Of a stretch of 64,000 nucleotides of DNA, positions 8,601 through 21,130 are shown one piece after another. The translations under genes and the position numbers were made by a program. Source of the stretch: Comamonadaceae bacterium (GTDB lineage: Bacteria > Pseudomonadota > Gammaproteobacteria > Burkholderiales > Burkholderiaceae_C); NCBI GenBank assembly GCA_947455465.1, contig CANGNS010000021.1, positions 1 to 64,000 of the forward strand, read 5' to 3'. The stretch's first letter is position 1; each line of letters opens with the position of its first letter. The notes beneath the pieces were generated by a model, which saw only the letters and a program-made list of their open reading frames with translations, was not told the origin of the DNA and did no database searches.

Positions 8601-9353
8601 ATGAAACCATATAAATGCCTAGTGTGTGGAGAGTCAGCGCCACTTTACGATGTCGTTGATTTCAACAAGAGTTGCGAGGAATATCGGGGGGTATTTCTTC
8701 CGCTTTCCGGCCACCCGGTCTATTATGTCCGCTGCGAAAGCTGCAATTACACTTTCGCGCCGGAGTTCGGATCCTGGAGTGATGCGGATTTTCTGGAGAA
8801 AATTTATAACCAAGATTACGTCAAGGTAGACCCCGATTATTTGGATGTAAGGCAACGCCAAAATGCAGCCATGCTGAACAATTGGTTTGGAGCTTATCGT
8901 GCCCACATCCGGCACTTGGATTATGGCGGTGGAAATGGCTTGTTGGCCCAGTTGCTGCAGGGCGCTCAGTGGAACTCGAAATCCTATGATCCTTTTCCCT
9001 CCAACGATATACAGTTAGTAGACCTCGGAACCTTTAATCTGATCACCGCTTTTGAGGTCTTTGAACATGTACCTGACCCGCATGTCATGATGGAAAATAT
9101 CAGTAGATTATTGGACGGGCCGCAGGCGGTGGTTTTCTTTTCAACCGGCATATCCGACGGTTTGATCAAGGATCATGAGCGCCTCAATTGGTGGTATGCC
9201 TCGCCGCGCAATGGGCACATTGGAATTCATACTTCGAAGAGTCTGAAGGTTTTGGCCCAAAGGCACAATATGAATTTTGGCAGCATGGGCTCGTCCTTTC
9301 ATGTTTATTTTCGGCAATTCCCGCCTTGGGCGGATAAATTAACCAAGCTGTAA
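8601..9353 (+). CDS. Zinc-ribbon class I SAM methyltransferase
   Basis: 250 residues. An N-terminal CLVC...CESC pair (Cys6, 9, 45, 48) forms a zinc ribbon, followed by a Methyltransf_23-type domain: HLDYGGGNGLLAQLL (SAM loop), KSYDPFPS, LITAFEVFEHVPDP and a VVFFSTGI segment. This architecture is common in O-antigen and deoxysugar C-methyltransferase-like proteins. Codon use is more AT-rich than in neighbouring housekeeping genes, consistent with transfer. It lies 51 bases upstream of the SPINDLY-type transferase, probably in one transcript. Substrate unknown. Confidence 0.75.
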   Translation: MKPYKCLVCGESAPLYDVVDFNKSCEEYRGVFLPLSGHPVYYVRCESCNYTFAPEFGSWSDADFLEKIYNQDYVKVDPDYLDVRQRQNAAMLNNWFGAYRAHIRHLDYGGGNGLLAQLLQGAQWNSKSYDPFPSNDIQLVDLGTFNLITAFEVFEHVPDPHVMMENISRLLDGPQAVVFFSTGISDGLIKDHERLNWWYASPRNGHIGIHTSKSLKVLAQRHNMNFGSMGSSFHVYFRQFPPWADKLTKL

Positions 9354-9404
9354 AAGCTGGTTTATTCTGTAAGCCATTGCAACTATTTTTATGGGAGTGT
9401 TCCA

Positions 9405-11216
9405 TTGAACCCAGTTGATAATTTCACCGGTCTCGTTGAGCAGGCGTGGCATGGAAGCCTGGAGTTTTCCGCGCTCATCGATGCCGGTTCCCGCCTTGAT
9501 GCCGTCGGCAAGCGCCCTCTGGTGGCGGTGCTCTACCGCACCTGGTTGTCGCGCAACACCTCGCCTTTCCAACATGTGGTCCACTTCAATTTGGGCGCAA
9601 CCTTAAGCATCGAAAAGGACATTGCTGGCTCCGAGGCCGCCTACCGCGAGGCTATCCGTCTTGCGCCCGGTTTTGTACAACCGCGGGTGAACCTGGGCAC
9701 CCTGCTTGAGGGCCAGGGCAAGATTGAAGAGGCCCTGACCGAATGGCGCTGGGTCACCGAGCACGTTTCGCCCCAGGACCCCAATAACAAGCCTTTGGTG
9801 GTGATGGCACTGAATCAAATGGGCCGGGTGCTGGAGATTCACAAGCGCCTGGACGAGGCGTCGGTGGTCCTAACCAAGAGTTTGGCGCTCGAACCCGAGC
9901 AGACCGATGTCCTGCACCATTGGGTTTCACTTCGCCAAAAGCAGTGCATTTGGCCCACCTACATCCCCCTGCCCAAAGTCAGCCGCAAGTTCATGCAGGA
10001 CGCCACCTCGGCGCTTTCCATGCTCAGCATTTCCGACGATCCGCAGTCACAGCTCGCCGCCGCCCGCCGCTACGTCAAAAACAAGCTTAATTCAGACGTG
10101 CCCAGCCTGGCCAACCCCAACGGCTACGGCCACCGCAAAATCCGCATCGGCTATGCCTCAGGTGATTTTTGCTTGCATCCCGTGTCTTTGCTCACGGTAG
10201 AGCTGTTTGAGCTGCACGACCGCGAAAAATTCGAGGTCTATGGCTACTGCTGGAGCCCGGAGGATGGCTCGCCGATGCGTCAGCGCGTCATCACCGCGAT
10301 GGACCATTTCACCAAAATCCACACCATGAGCGATGCCGAGGCGGCGCAACTCATACGCCGGGACGAAATCGACATCCTGGTGGACCTGCAGGGCCAAACC
10401 GCCGGCGCCCGGGCCAATATGCTGGCCTACCGCCCCGCGCCGGTGCAAATTACCTACCTGGGTTTGCCGGCCACCACCGGCCTGCCTTCGATCGACTACG
10501 TCATCGCCGACAAGTTTCTGATCCCCGAAAACGAGGCGCTTAACTACTCCGAGCGGCCCATTTACATGCCTGACGTCTACCAGGTGAGCGACCGCAAGCG
10601 CAATATCGGCCTCAAGCCCACGCGCGCGGCTTGCAATTTGCCGGCCGAAGGCTTTGTTTTCTGCAGCTTTAATAACAATTACAAATACACGCCCGAAGTT
10701 TTTGACGCATGGATGAACATCCTGCGCCGCGTGCCGGGCAGCGTGCTCTTGTTGCTGGCCGACAACCAGTGGTCTGAGGCCAACATCAAAAAAGAAGCCA
10801 AGGCGCGAAAAATAGACCCGCAGCGCCTGGTTTTTGGCCCGCGTCTGGCCCCCGAGAACTACCTGGCCCGCTACCAGGTGGCCGACTTGTTCTTAGACAG
10901 CTTCCCCTTCAATGCCGGCACGACCGCCAACGATGCGCTCTGGATGGGCCTGCCGCTGCTGACCCTGACAGGGCGCTCCTTTGCCTCGCGCATGGCAGGC
11001 GCCTTGCTGACGGCCGCAAAATTGGACACTTTGATTACCTACAACCTCAAGGACTACGAGGAAAAAGCCGTAGCGCTGGCCAATGACCCGCAAGAAATGG
11101 CCCGCTTGCGCGCCCACTTGCGGTCGGTCCGCAACCAAGGCGTGTTATTTGACACCCCGCGTTTCGTGCGTAACTTGGAAGAACGCCTGGTCCCGCTGGC
11201 CAAGCTGGCAAATTAA
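9405..11216 (+). CDS. TPR-SPINDLY family (GT41) protein O-glycosyltransferase
   Basis: 603 residues. The TTG start at 9405 is supported by GGGAG at 9393-9397 with a 7-base spacer; an upstream ATG is closed by a stop. TPR-like helices occupy about residues 45-180. The GT41 catalytic region begins near RIGYASGDFCLHPVS, with His258 in the family's conserved N-lobe position, then VDLQGQTAGAR, QITYLGLPATTGLPSIDY, FNNNYK with Lys427 matching the catalytic lysine of O-GlcNAc transferases, and NAGTTANDALWMGLP for nucleotide-sugar binding. GT41 enzymes attach GlcNAc, glucose or fucose to Ser/Thr (or Asn) of proteins in the cytoplasm. The Thr/Ser octapeptide protein in the same locus is the obvious candidate substrate (inference). 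Confidence 0.88.
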   Translation: MNPVDNFTGLVEQAWHGSLEFSALIDAGSRLDAVGKRPLVAVLYRTWLSRNTSPFQHVVHFNLGATLSIEKDIAGSEAAYREAIRLAPGFVQPRVNLGTLLEGQGKIEEALTEWRWVTEHVSPQDPNNKPLVVMALNQMGRVLEIHKRLDEASVVLTKSLALEPEQTDVLHHWVSLRQKQCIWPTYIPLPKVSRKFMQDATSALSMLSISDDPQSQLAAARRYVKNKLNSDVPSLANPNGYGHRKIRIGYASGDFCLHPVSLLTVELFELHDREKFEVYGYCWSPEDGSPMRQRVITAMDHFTKIHTMSDAEAAQLIRRDEIDILVDLQGQTAGARANMLAYRPAPVQITYLGLPATTGLPSIDYVIADKFLIPENEALNYSERPIYMPDVYQVSDRKRNIGLKPTRAACNLPAEGFVFCSFNNNYKYTPEVFDAWMNILRRVPGSVLLLLADNQWSEANIKKEAKARKIDPQRLVFGPRLAPENYLARYQVADLFLDSFPFNAGTTANDALWMGLPLLTLTGRSFASRMAGALLTAAKLDTLITYNLKDYEEKAVALANDPQEMARLRAHLRSVRNQGVLFDTPRFVRNLEERLVPLAKLAN

Positions 11217-11224
11217 TCCATCCG

Positions 11225-11656
11225 CTACTTGCCGTTGGGGTTGGCGCTGGGATTGCCGCAGACGCTGTCGCCGGGCTTTTTCCAGCACATGCAGGTGACG
11301 GCAAAGTCCTTCATCTGCCCTTTTTTGACGCCACCCACTGCACCTTGGCGTGTGGCTGCGCTGGGCACATACAGGCGGGGCACAAAGCTCTTGCTGACCG
11401 TGCCGCCGCCCAGCAAATGGACGGTGGCGCCATGGCAGGCCAAGGGGCCCGGCAGGCCATTTTTCACCTCAATGAGCAGTTCGGTGTCAGATTGCTTGGC
11501 CCACCCTGCCGCTTGTTGCACTTTTTGCTGCTCGCTGGGCGAGAGTGCCACCTCTTCATAAGCCGTCTTGCGCTCAAACGGGGTCCAGGCATGGCCGGGC
11601 GCGCACAGACCTGCCAGAGCCAAAAAAGCTAGGGCGGTGCAGCGGCTGCGTTTCAT
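11225..11656 (-). CDS. Small secreted Cys-containing protein of unknown function
   Basis: 143 residues. The first 23 residues form a Sec signal peptide ending GHA-W. The mature part has Cys near LACHGATVHLL and a C-terminal TCMCWKKPGDSVCGN cluster, so disulphides in the periplasm are likely. I do not recognise a family. Its start overlaps the end of the DUF455 gene by four bases (ATGA), which points to translational coupling. It converges on the O-glycosyltransferase gene with only 8 bases between them. Confidence 0.7.
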   Translation of the reverse strand: MKRSRCTALAFLALAGLCAPGHAWTPFERKTAYEEVALSPSEQQKVQQAAGWAKQSDTELLIEVKNGLPGPLACHGATVHLLGGGTVSKSFVPRLYVPSAATRQGAVGGVKKGQMKDFAVTCMCWKKPGDSVCGNPSANPNGK

Positions 11657-12468
11657 GTCGGCAGGACCGCAATTTCGGCCTCGGTAAAGCCCGCGCGGCG
11701 CCGAGCGTCCAGGTTAAAGGGCGGTTTGAGGCCAGGGGCGCGGTGGCGCAGCGCCGCCTCGCGGTAAAAGGCCACCGGTTCCACACCGCGCTGTGCGCAC
11801 AGGTGGTGAAACCACTGGTTGCCAATGGCCACATGCCCCACCTCGTCGCTAAGGATGCGCGCCAAGATGGCGACGGCCTCCTGCGCGTAGTCGGCCGCGA
11901 TTTGGCGCAGCTTGGCTTGAATCACCGGCGTAGCGTCCAGGCCACGGGCCTCCAGCGTGCGCGGTACCAGTGCCATGCGGGCCAGCACATCGCCTTCGGT
12001 CGACACGCACATGGTCCACAGGCCGTCGTGGGCGGGGAAGTCGCCGTAGGCATAGCCCAAGCCGCGTAAATGGTCTTGCAAGAGCGAAAAATGCAGCGCC
12101 TCCTCGCCGGCTACCGTCAGCCAATCGCGGTAATACGCGGGCGGTAGTCCGCAAAAGCGCCAAACGGCATCGAGCGCCAGGTTGATGGCGTTGAACTCGA
12201 TGTGCGCAATCGCATGCATCAACGCAGCGTGTCCGGCCACGGTGTGAGAGGAGCGCCGGGGCACCTGGCGCGGGTCGATCAGGAGCGGTCGCGCCGGGCG
12301 GCCGGGCTCAGACGGCGCCTCCAAGCGGGCTTTGGGCGCACAGCGCAGGGCGGACGCATCGGCGCACAAAGCCTGCACCGCAGCGACTTTGGCGGCGGGG
12401 TCCTGCAGCAGCCATGCGGCCAGGGCTTGTTGGCGAATTTCCATCCCTACAATTCTAGGCATCTGCAA
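11653..12468 (-). CDS. DUF455 ferritin-like protein
   Basis: 271 residues. [27 protein letters not shown] and [16 protein letters not shown] supply the Glu/His ligands of a ferritin-like four-helix diiron bundle, as in DUF455 proteins, whose role is not settled. The ATG at 12468 has AGGGG about 7 bases upstream; an internal ATG at 12444 lacks a Shine-Dalgarno. The gene is divergent from the carbonic anhydrase gene with only 17 bases between starts, so the two promoters must overlap or lie in the other's coding sequence. Confidence 0.8.
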   Translation of the reverse strand: MQMPRIVGMEIRQQALAAWLLQDPAAKVAAVQALCADASALRCAPKARLEAPSEPGRPARPLLIDPRQVPRRSSHTVAGHAALMHAIAHIEFNAINLALDAVWRFCGLPPAYYRDWLTVAGEEALHFSLLQDHLRGLGYAYGDFPAHDGLWTMCVSTEGDVLARMALVPRTLEARGLDATPVIQAKLRQIAADYAQEAVAILARILSDEVGHVAIGNQWFHHLCAQRGVEPVAFYREAALRHRAPGLKPPFNLDARRRAGFTEAEIAVLPT

Positions 12469-12485
12469 CCCCTTCAGGATTTCAC

Positions 12486-13010
12486 GTGGCCGTCTACGAA
12501 CTTGATCAAATTTGCCCCACGCTGGCCGAGTCGGCCTATGTGGCCGACAGCGCCCAGGTCATGGGCGATGTGCATTTGGGCGCGCACGCCAGCGTTTGGT
12601 TCGGCGCCGTGATCCGGGGCGATACCGAGCGCATCACGGTGGGCGAAGGCAGCAACATCCAGGACGGCAGCGTACTGCATGCCGACTTTGGGGCGCCGCT
12701 GACCATCGGCAAGTACGTCACCGTGGGCCACAAAGTGATGTTGCACGGCTGCTCGATTGGTGACGAATCGTTGGTGGGCATAGGCGCCGTCATTCTGAAT
12801 AACGCAAAAATTGGCAAAAACTGCCTGGTCGGCGCCGGCTCTTTGGTCACCGAGGGCAAAGTATTCCCCGACGGCTCGGTCATCATGGGCAGCCCGGCCA
12901 AACTGGTGCGTACCCTGAGCCCCGAGCAAATGCAGGCCCTGCGCATAAGCGCCCAGCATTACATCGACAATGCCAAGCGCTACCAAACTTCTTTTCACAA
13001 AATCGCCTAG
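12486..13010 (+). CDS. Gamma-class carbonic anhydrase family protein
   Basis: 174 residues, GTG start with AGGA upstream. A left-handed beta-helix of hexapeptide repeats runs through the protein ([32 protein letters not shown]). Metal-ligand histidines are seen in [15 protein letters not shown] in the usual YrdA/CaiE-type order. Family members bind zinc or iron; some hydrate CO2 and many have no proven activity. Length is normal for the family. Confidence 0.88.
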   Translation: MAVYELDQICPTLAESAYVADSAQVMGDVHLGAHASVWFGAVIRGDTERITVGEGSNIQDGSVLHADFGAPLTIGKYVTVGHKVMLHGCSIGDESLVGIGAVILNNAKIGKNCLVGAGSLVTEGKVFPDGSVIMGSPAKLVRTLSPEQMQALRISAQHYIDNAKRYQTSFHKIA

Positions 13011-13063
13011 GCCCTGGCCTGGGCCAGTGCCGGGCGCTCGCGCCCTCGGCCAAGGAGCCCTGA

Positions 13064-14053
13064 TTGTCCCAACTGCATAAATTTCTTTTCGACGGCCTGC
13101 CTGTGCGCGGCATGCTGGTCAAGCTCACCGACACCTGGACCGAAATCCTGCGTCGGCGGGCATCCAACACCGAGCACGGTGCCTACCCCGCGCCCCTGCG
13201 CGACATGCTGGGCCAAATGGTGGCCGCCGCCACGCTGATGCAGTCCAACATCAAGTTTGACGGCTCGCTCACCTTGCAAATCATGGGCGATGGGCCGGTC
13301 AAACTGGCCGTGGTCGAGGTGCAGCCCGACCTGAGCCTGCGCGCTACTGCCAGCCTGATCGGTACCTTGCCAGACCAGGCCGGTTTGGCCGACATGGTCA
13401 ACGTGTCCAACCAAGGGCGCTGCGCCATCACCCTGGATCCCAAGACCAAGTTTCCGGGGCAGCAGCCCTACCAGGGCGTGGTGCCCTTGTTTGACGACCA
13501 CGGCCAGCCTCTTAAGCAACTGGCCGAGGTGTTAGAGCACTACATGCTGCAAAGCGAGCAGCTCGATACCACGCTGGTGCTGGCCGCTGATACCAACGTG
13601 GCTGCCGGCCTGCTCATTCAACGCTTACCGATCCAGGGCGCGGGCAATTTGGAGGGCAGCATGGTCAGCCGTGATAACGAAGATGCCATCGGGCGCGACG
13701 AGGACTACCGGCGCATTTCCCTCTTGGCCAAAAGCTTAAAGCGCGAGGAACTGCTGGGCCTGGAGGTGGACACCATCTTGCACCGCCTGTTTTGGGAAGA
13801 GCCCATGACGCGGTTTGAGCCCCTGCAAGGCGCGCAGGGCCCGCGTTTTGCCTGCAGCTGCAGCCGCGCGCGCGTGGCGCGCATGATTGTCTCGCTCGGC
13901 GCAGAGGAGGCCAACAGCGTGATCGAGGAGCGCGGCCAAATCGAGGTGGCCTGCGAGTTTTGCGGCGTGCAATACCATTTTGATCCGGTGGACACCGCCC
14001 AGTTGTTTGTGGACGCGGCCCGCCAGAGCCAGTCAGGTAACACCGCCCATTGA
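13064..14053 (+). CDS. hslO: Hsp33 redox-regulated chaperone
   Basis: 329 residues. TTG start at 13064 is fixed by AAGGAG at 13052-13057 with a 6-base spacer. The protein holds unfolded proteins under oxidative stress. The C-terminal redox switch is intact: CSCSRARV and CEFCGVQY provide the four zinc-binding cysteines. The N-terminal part (FLFDGLPVRGMLVKL, LGQMVAAATLMQSNIKFDG) is typical Hsp33. Its 3' end overlaps the convergent NadR-like gene by 21 bases. Confidence 0.93.
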   Translation: MSQLHKFLFDGLPVRGMLVKLTDTWTEILRRRASNTEHGAYPAPLRDMLGQMVAAATLMQSNIKFDGSLTLQIMGDGPVKLAVVEVQPDLSLRATASLIGTLPDQAGLADMVNVSNQGRCAITLDPKTKFPGQQPYQGVVPLFDDHGQPLKQLAEVLEHYMLQSEQLDTTLVLAADTNVAAGLLIQRLPIQGAGNLEGSMVSRDNEDAIGRDEDYRRISLLAKSLKREELLGLEVDTILHRLFWEEPMTRFEPLQGAQGPRFACSCSRARVARMIVSLGAEEANSVIEERGQIEVACEFCGVQYHFDPVDTAQLFVDAARQSQSGNTAH

Positions 14054-14563
14054 TGCGGTAATTGCCGCCAGGGCATTTGCCAGGCGCTGCGGGCCCTGCC
14101 CCGTCACCACGCGGTTGGGCAGGCCGTGCTCGTGCAGCCAAAGGCGCAGCAAGGCGTCGGTGCGCGTCTGCAAGGCCGGCCCGTCGCGCAAGATGCCGTC
14201 CGCCTGCCAAGGCAGGTCTGGCGCGCACAAGAGGGTAAGGTCAAACTGGCCTTGGGCGCGCAGGGCCGGGGCCTTTAAAGTGTCGTCCGAAAAATAGAGG
14301 TGGCTGTAAACCGCTGTCATCAGCGGCGTGGTGTCACAGACTAGCCAGTCGGTGGCGCTGGCCTGCGCGATCAAGGCGCCTTGGGCCTGGGCGATGCTGG
14401 CTTGTTCCTGCGCCCGTGGCGTGCGCCCGTGCACGTCGCACCACTGGCGCAAATACTCGGGAACCAGGGTGAGGGGTTTTCCTTCTTGCCGCAGTTGCTG
14501 TGCCAAACCTTGCGCCAGCGTGGTTTTGCCGGTGCATTCCGCGCCTAGCAGGGCGATTTTCAT
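14033..14563 (-). CDS. NadR-like P-loop ATPase/kinase
   Basis: 176 residues from the ATG at 14563, which opens directly on the Walker A motif LLGAECTGKTTL. A longer frame would overlap ftsB. VPEYLRQWCDVHGRTP and CDTTPLMTAVYSHLYF resemble the kinase domain of NadR, which phosphorylates nicotinamide riboside in NAD salvage (AAA_28 family). The helix-turn-helix and adenylyltransferase domains of full NadR are absent, so only a kinase-like role is supported. It appears to be the last gene of the pyrG-kdsA-eno-ftsB cluster. Confidence 0.7.
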   Translation of the reverse strand: MKIALLGAECTGKTTLAQGLAQQLRQEGKPLTLVPEYLRQWCDVHGRTPRAQEQASIAQAQGALIAQASATDWLVCDTTPLMTAVYSHLYFSDDTLKAPALRAQGQFDLTLLCAPDLPWQADGILRDGPALQTRTDALLRLWLHEHGLPNRVVTGQGPQRLANALAAITASMGGVT

Positions 14564-14591
14564 GGCGTGCGCGGGCCGATGCGCCCCGGCC

Positions 14592-14867
14592 CTATTTGAC
14601 CAACTGCACAAAAATTTCGTTGGGCCGGACCATGCCCAACTCGGCGCGGGCTTTTTCCTCGACGATTTCCAGGCCCTCGCGCAGGTCGCGGATTTCGGCT
14701 TCCATGCGCTGGTTGACCTGCTCGGCGCGCGTGTTGCTGCGCCGCTGCGCAGCCAGCTCTTCGCTCAAGCGCGCCACGTTGGGAATGCTGCCCCGGCCAA
14801 ACCAAAGCTGACCCTGCAGCACCAGCAGCAGGACAAGCAAAATAGCAGGGACGATGCGACGGTTCAT
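14592..14867 (-). CDS. ftsB: Cell division protein FtsB
   Basis: 91 residues from ATG 14867. One N-terminal membrane helix (ILLVLLLVLQGQLWFG) is followed by a coiled coil (LSEELAAQRRSN through EAEIRDLREGLEIVEEKARAELG), then MVRPNEIFVQ. This is the FtsB layout; the protein joins FtsQ and FtsL at the divisome. A TTG at 14885 is an alternative start, but the ATG matches the family N-terminus. The gene follows eno directly, an arrangement widely conserved in proteobacteria. Confidence 0.9.
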   Translation of the reverse strand: MNRRIVPAILLVLLLVLQGQLWFGRGSIPNVARLSEELAAQRRSNTRAEQVNQRMEAEIRDLREGLEIVEEKARAELGMVRPNEIFVQLVK

Positions 14868-14885
14868 CAGGTGCGCCAGCCTCAA

Positions 14886-16169
<1,284 letters not shown>

Positions 16170-16221
16170 CTATCGTCTTTCAAAGTTACTGGCAAAAACC
16201 GTTGTCGCTCGCCACAGCGGG

Positions 16222-18797
<2,576 letters not shown>

Positions 18798-18857
18798 CTA
18801 CATTGCGCTTTGAAGCGGCCAGCCCTCCTGCTGGACGTGCAAAAAAGGCGCAAGCGC

Positions 18858-20072
18858 ATGGATTTAGACGGTAAACACATTGTTTTGGGCCTGACCGGCG
18901 GCGTGGCCTGCTACAAAGCGGCCTATTTGTGCCGCCTGCTGGTCAAGGAGGGCGCGCAGGTGCAGGTCGTCATGACCGAGGCCGCCGCGCAGTTCATCAC
19001 CCCGGTGACTATGCAGGCCCTGAGCAACCGGCCCGTCTACGTCTCGCAATGGGACGCCCGCGAGCCCAACAATATGGCGCACATCAACCTCAGCCGCGAA
19101 GCCGACGCGATATTGGTGGCGCCCGCCAGCGCCGACTTCATGGCCAAGCTGCTGCACGGCCGCGCTGACGATTTGCTCAGTCTGATGTGTCTGGCCCGCC
19201 CGCGCGACACCGTGCCTTTGCTGCTGGCCCCGGCCATGAACCGCGAGATGTGGGCCCACCCGGCCACGGTGCGCAATGTGGCCCAACTGCGCCAGGACGG
19301 CGCCACCGTGCTGGGCGTGGGTGAGGGCGACCAGGCTTGCGGCGAGACCGGCGACGGCCGCATGCTCGAGCCCGAGGAACTGCTCGAGGACCTGATCGCG
19401 TTTTTTCAGCCCAAGGTGCTGGCCGGCCGGCGCGTGCTGATCTCGGCCGGGCCCACGTACGAGGCCATCGACCCGGTGCGCGGCATCACCAATTTGTCCA
19501 GCGGCAAGATGGGTTTTGCCCTGGCCCGGGCCGCGCACGAAGCCGGCGCCCAGGTCAGCCTGGTGGCCGGCCCGGTGAGCCTGCCCACGCCGCGCGGTGT
19601 GCAGCGCAGCAATGTGCGCTCCGCCCTGGAAATGGACGCTGCCTGCCAGGCGCACGCCGAACAAGCCGATGTATTTATCGCCACCGCCGCCGTGGCCGAC
19701 TGGCGCGTAGCCCAGGCGGCGACCCAGAAAATCAAAAAACAAGCGGGCAGCGGCGCGCCCGCCCTCGCATTCGTCGAAAACCCGGACATCCTGGCCACGC
19801 TGGCCGCCAGCGCCCGGGCGCAAAGCGGTGCCCTGTACTGCGTCGGTTTTGCTGCCGAAAGCCAGGACCTGCTGGCCCAGGCCAGCGCCAAACGACTGCG
19901 CAAAGGCGTGCCGCTTTTGGTGGGCAATATTGGCCCTGCCACCTTCGGGCAGGACGACAATGCCTTGCTCCTGGTCGACGCCCAGGGCGCGCTAGAAATG
20001 CCGCGCAGCCCCAAAATCGCCCTGGCGCGCCAATTGGTGGCGCACATCGCGGCGCGCTTACCGGCCGCCTAG
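18858..20072 (+). CDS. coaBC: Bifunctional phosphopantothenoylcysteine decarboxylase / phosphopantothenate-cysteine ligase
   Basis: 404 residues from ATG 18858, where the conserved N-terminus LDGKHIVLGLTGGVACYKA begins; a TTG at 18810 would add 16 non-conserved residues. Two steps of coenzyme A synthesis. CoaC domain: HINLSREADAILVAPASADF (catalytic His), PAMNREMW. CoaB domain: SAGPTYEAIDPVRGITNLSS, with the CTP-binding lysine region near AATQKIKKQ. Divergent from pyrG and followed 24 bases later by dut, a coaBC-dut pairing common in proteobacteria. Confidence 0.95.
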   Translation: MDLDGKHIVLGLTGGVACYKAAYLCRLLVKEGAQVQVVMTEAAAQFITPVTMQALSNRPVYVSQWDAREPNNMAHINLSREADAILVAPASADFMAKLLHGRADDLLSLMCLARPRDTVPLLLAPAMNREMWAHPATVRNVAQLRQDGATVLGVGEGDQACGETGDGRMLEPEELLEDLIAFFQPKVLAGRRVLISAGPTYEAIDPVRGITNLSSGKMGFALARAAHEAGAQVSLVAGPVSLPTPRGVQRSNVRSALEMDAACQAHAEQADVFIATAAVADWRVAQAATQKIKKQAGSGAPALAFVENPDILATLAASARAQSGALYCVGFAAESQDLLAQASAKRLRKGVPLLVGNIGPATFGQDDNALLLVDAQGALEMPRSPKIALARQLVAHIAARLPAA

Positions 20073-20096
20073 CCCCTCGTTGAAGCCTTTTCCCCT

Positions 20097-20543
20097 ATGA
20101 AAATTGACGTCAAAATTCTCGATCCCCGCCTGGCCGACCAGTTGCCCGCTTACGCCACCCCCGGCAGCGCCGGCCTGGATTTGCGTGCCTGCCTGGACGC
20201 GCCGCTAACGCTGGCGCCCAATAGCTGGCAGTTGGTGCCCACGGGCATGGCCATTTACCTGGCCGATCCGGCCTACGCCGCACTCATCCTGCCGCGTTCG
20301 GGGCTGGGCCACAAACATGGCATCGTGCTGGGTAATTTGGTAGGGCTGATTGACAGCGATTACCAGGGGCAGCTGATGGTCAGCGCCTGGAACCGCAGCA
20401 CGGTGGCGTTCACCATCGAGCCCATGGAGCGCATCGCGCAACTGGTCATCGTGCCGGTGGTGCAGGCGCAGTTCCACATCGTCCAGGAGTTCCCGCCCTC
20501 TGAGCGCGGGCAGGGCGGCTACGGCTCGACGGGCAAGGCCTGA
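20097..20543 (+). CDS. dut: Deoxyuridine 5'-triphosphate nucleotidohydrolase (dUTPase)
   Basis: 148 residues. Hydrolyses dUTP to dUMP, giving the dTMP precursor and keeping uracil out of DNA. All five trimeric dUTPase motifs are visible: [41 protein letters not shown] and [12 protein letters not shown]. Follows coaBC. Confidence 0.96.
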   Translation: MKIDVKILDPRLADQLPAYATPGSAGLDLRACLDAPLTLAPNSWQLVPTGMAIYLADPAYAALILPRSGLGHKHGIVLGNLVGLIDSDYQGQLMVSAWNRSTVAFTIEPMERIAQLVIVPVVQAQFHIVQEFPPSERGQGGYGSTGKA

Positions 20544-20553
20544 GCCTGCCGAC

Positions 20554-21081
20554 TCAGTGCAGCGTTGGGTCCCCGGGCGCGTCCAGGGGCTCGATACGGA
20601 AAAATCCGGTGCCTGCCGAGCCCCGCTCACGCTCTTGGGTACTGGCCTCGCGCACGTCCTCCACCCGGATGCGCAGGCGGATGGCTATGCCCGCCAGCGG
20701 ATGGTTGGCGTCGAGCACCACATGCTCGGGGTAAATATCGGTCACGGTAAAGAGCGCATCGCGCGGCGCGTCCGGGTTGCATCCGGCGGGCAAGGCCGAG
20801 CCTTCGATGGTCAGGCCCACCTCGAGTTCGGCGGGAAAGAGGGCGCGCGGCTCCAAGAACAGCAACTGCTCGTTGAAGTCGCCAAAGGCCTGCTCCGGCT
20901 CGATTTGCAGCTGCACCACAGCGCCCGGGCCATGGCCTTGCAGCGCCTCCTCGATGGCGGGCAGCAAATCTTTGCCGCCCACGACAAACTCGACCGGCTC
21001 GTCCAAAACGTCCAATTGCTCGCCCAAAGTGTCCGACAAGACCCAGGTCAGGGCGACTACGCAGTGTTCAGTGATTTCCAT
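20554..21081 (-). CDS. SlyD-like FKBP-type peptidyl-prolyl isomerase
   Basis: 175 residues from ATG 21081 (MEITEHCVVALTWVL); an upstream in-frame start adds eight unlike residues. FVVGGKDLLPAIEEALQGH, EPEQAFGDFNEQLLFLEP and LDANHPLAGIAIRLRI match the SlyD/FkpB pattern with an inserted flap domain. The His-rich metal-binding tail of SlyD is absent. Cytoplasmic folding helper; specific clients unknown. Confidence 0.85.
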   Translation of the reverse strand: MEITEHCVVALTWVLSDTLGEQLDVLDEPVEFVVGGKDLLPAIEEALQGHGPGAVVQLQIEPEQAFGDFNEQLLFLEPRALFPAELEVGLTIEGSALPAGCNPDAPRDALFTVTDIYPEHVVLDANHPLAGIAIRLRIRVEDVREASTQERERGSAGTGFFRIEPLDAPGDPTLH

Positions 21082-21130
21082 CGGACAATTGTCGCAGTTT
21101 CCCAACCCGACCCCTCAGCCAAGGCACCCC

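Noticed and set aside
8452-8643. Minus-strand short frame in the AT-rich gap
   Set aside because: Overlaps the start of the zinc-ribbon methyltransferase, has no ribosome site, and no recognisable features.
20777-21130. N-terminal extension of the ribosomal oxygenase
   Set aside because: The extra residues are antisense to the FKBP gene and unlike the family; ATG 21131 matches the known N-terminus.
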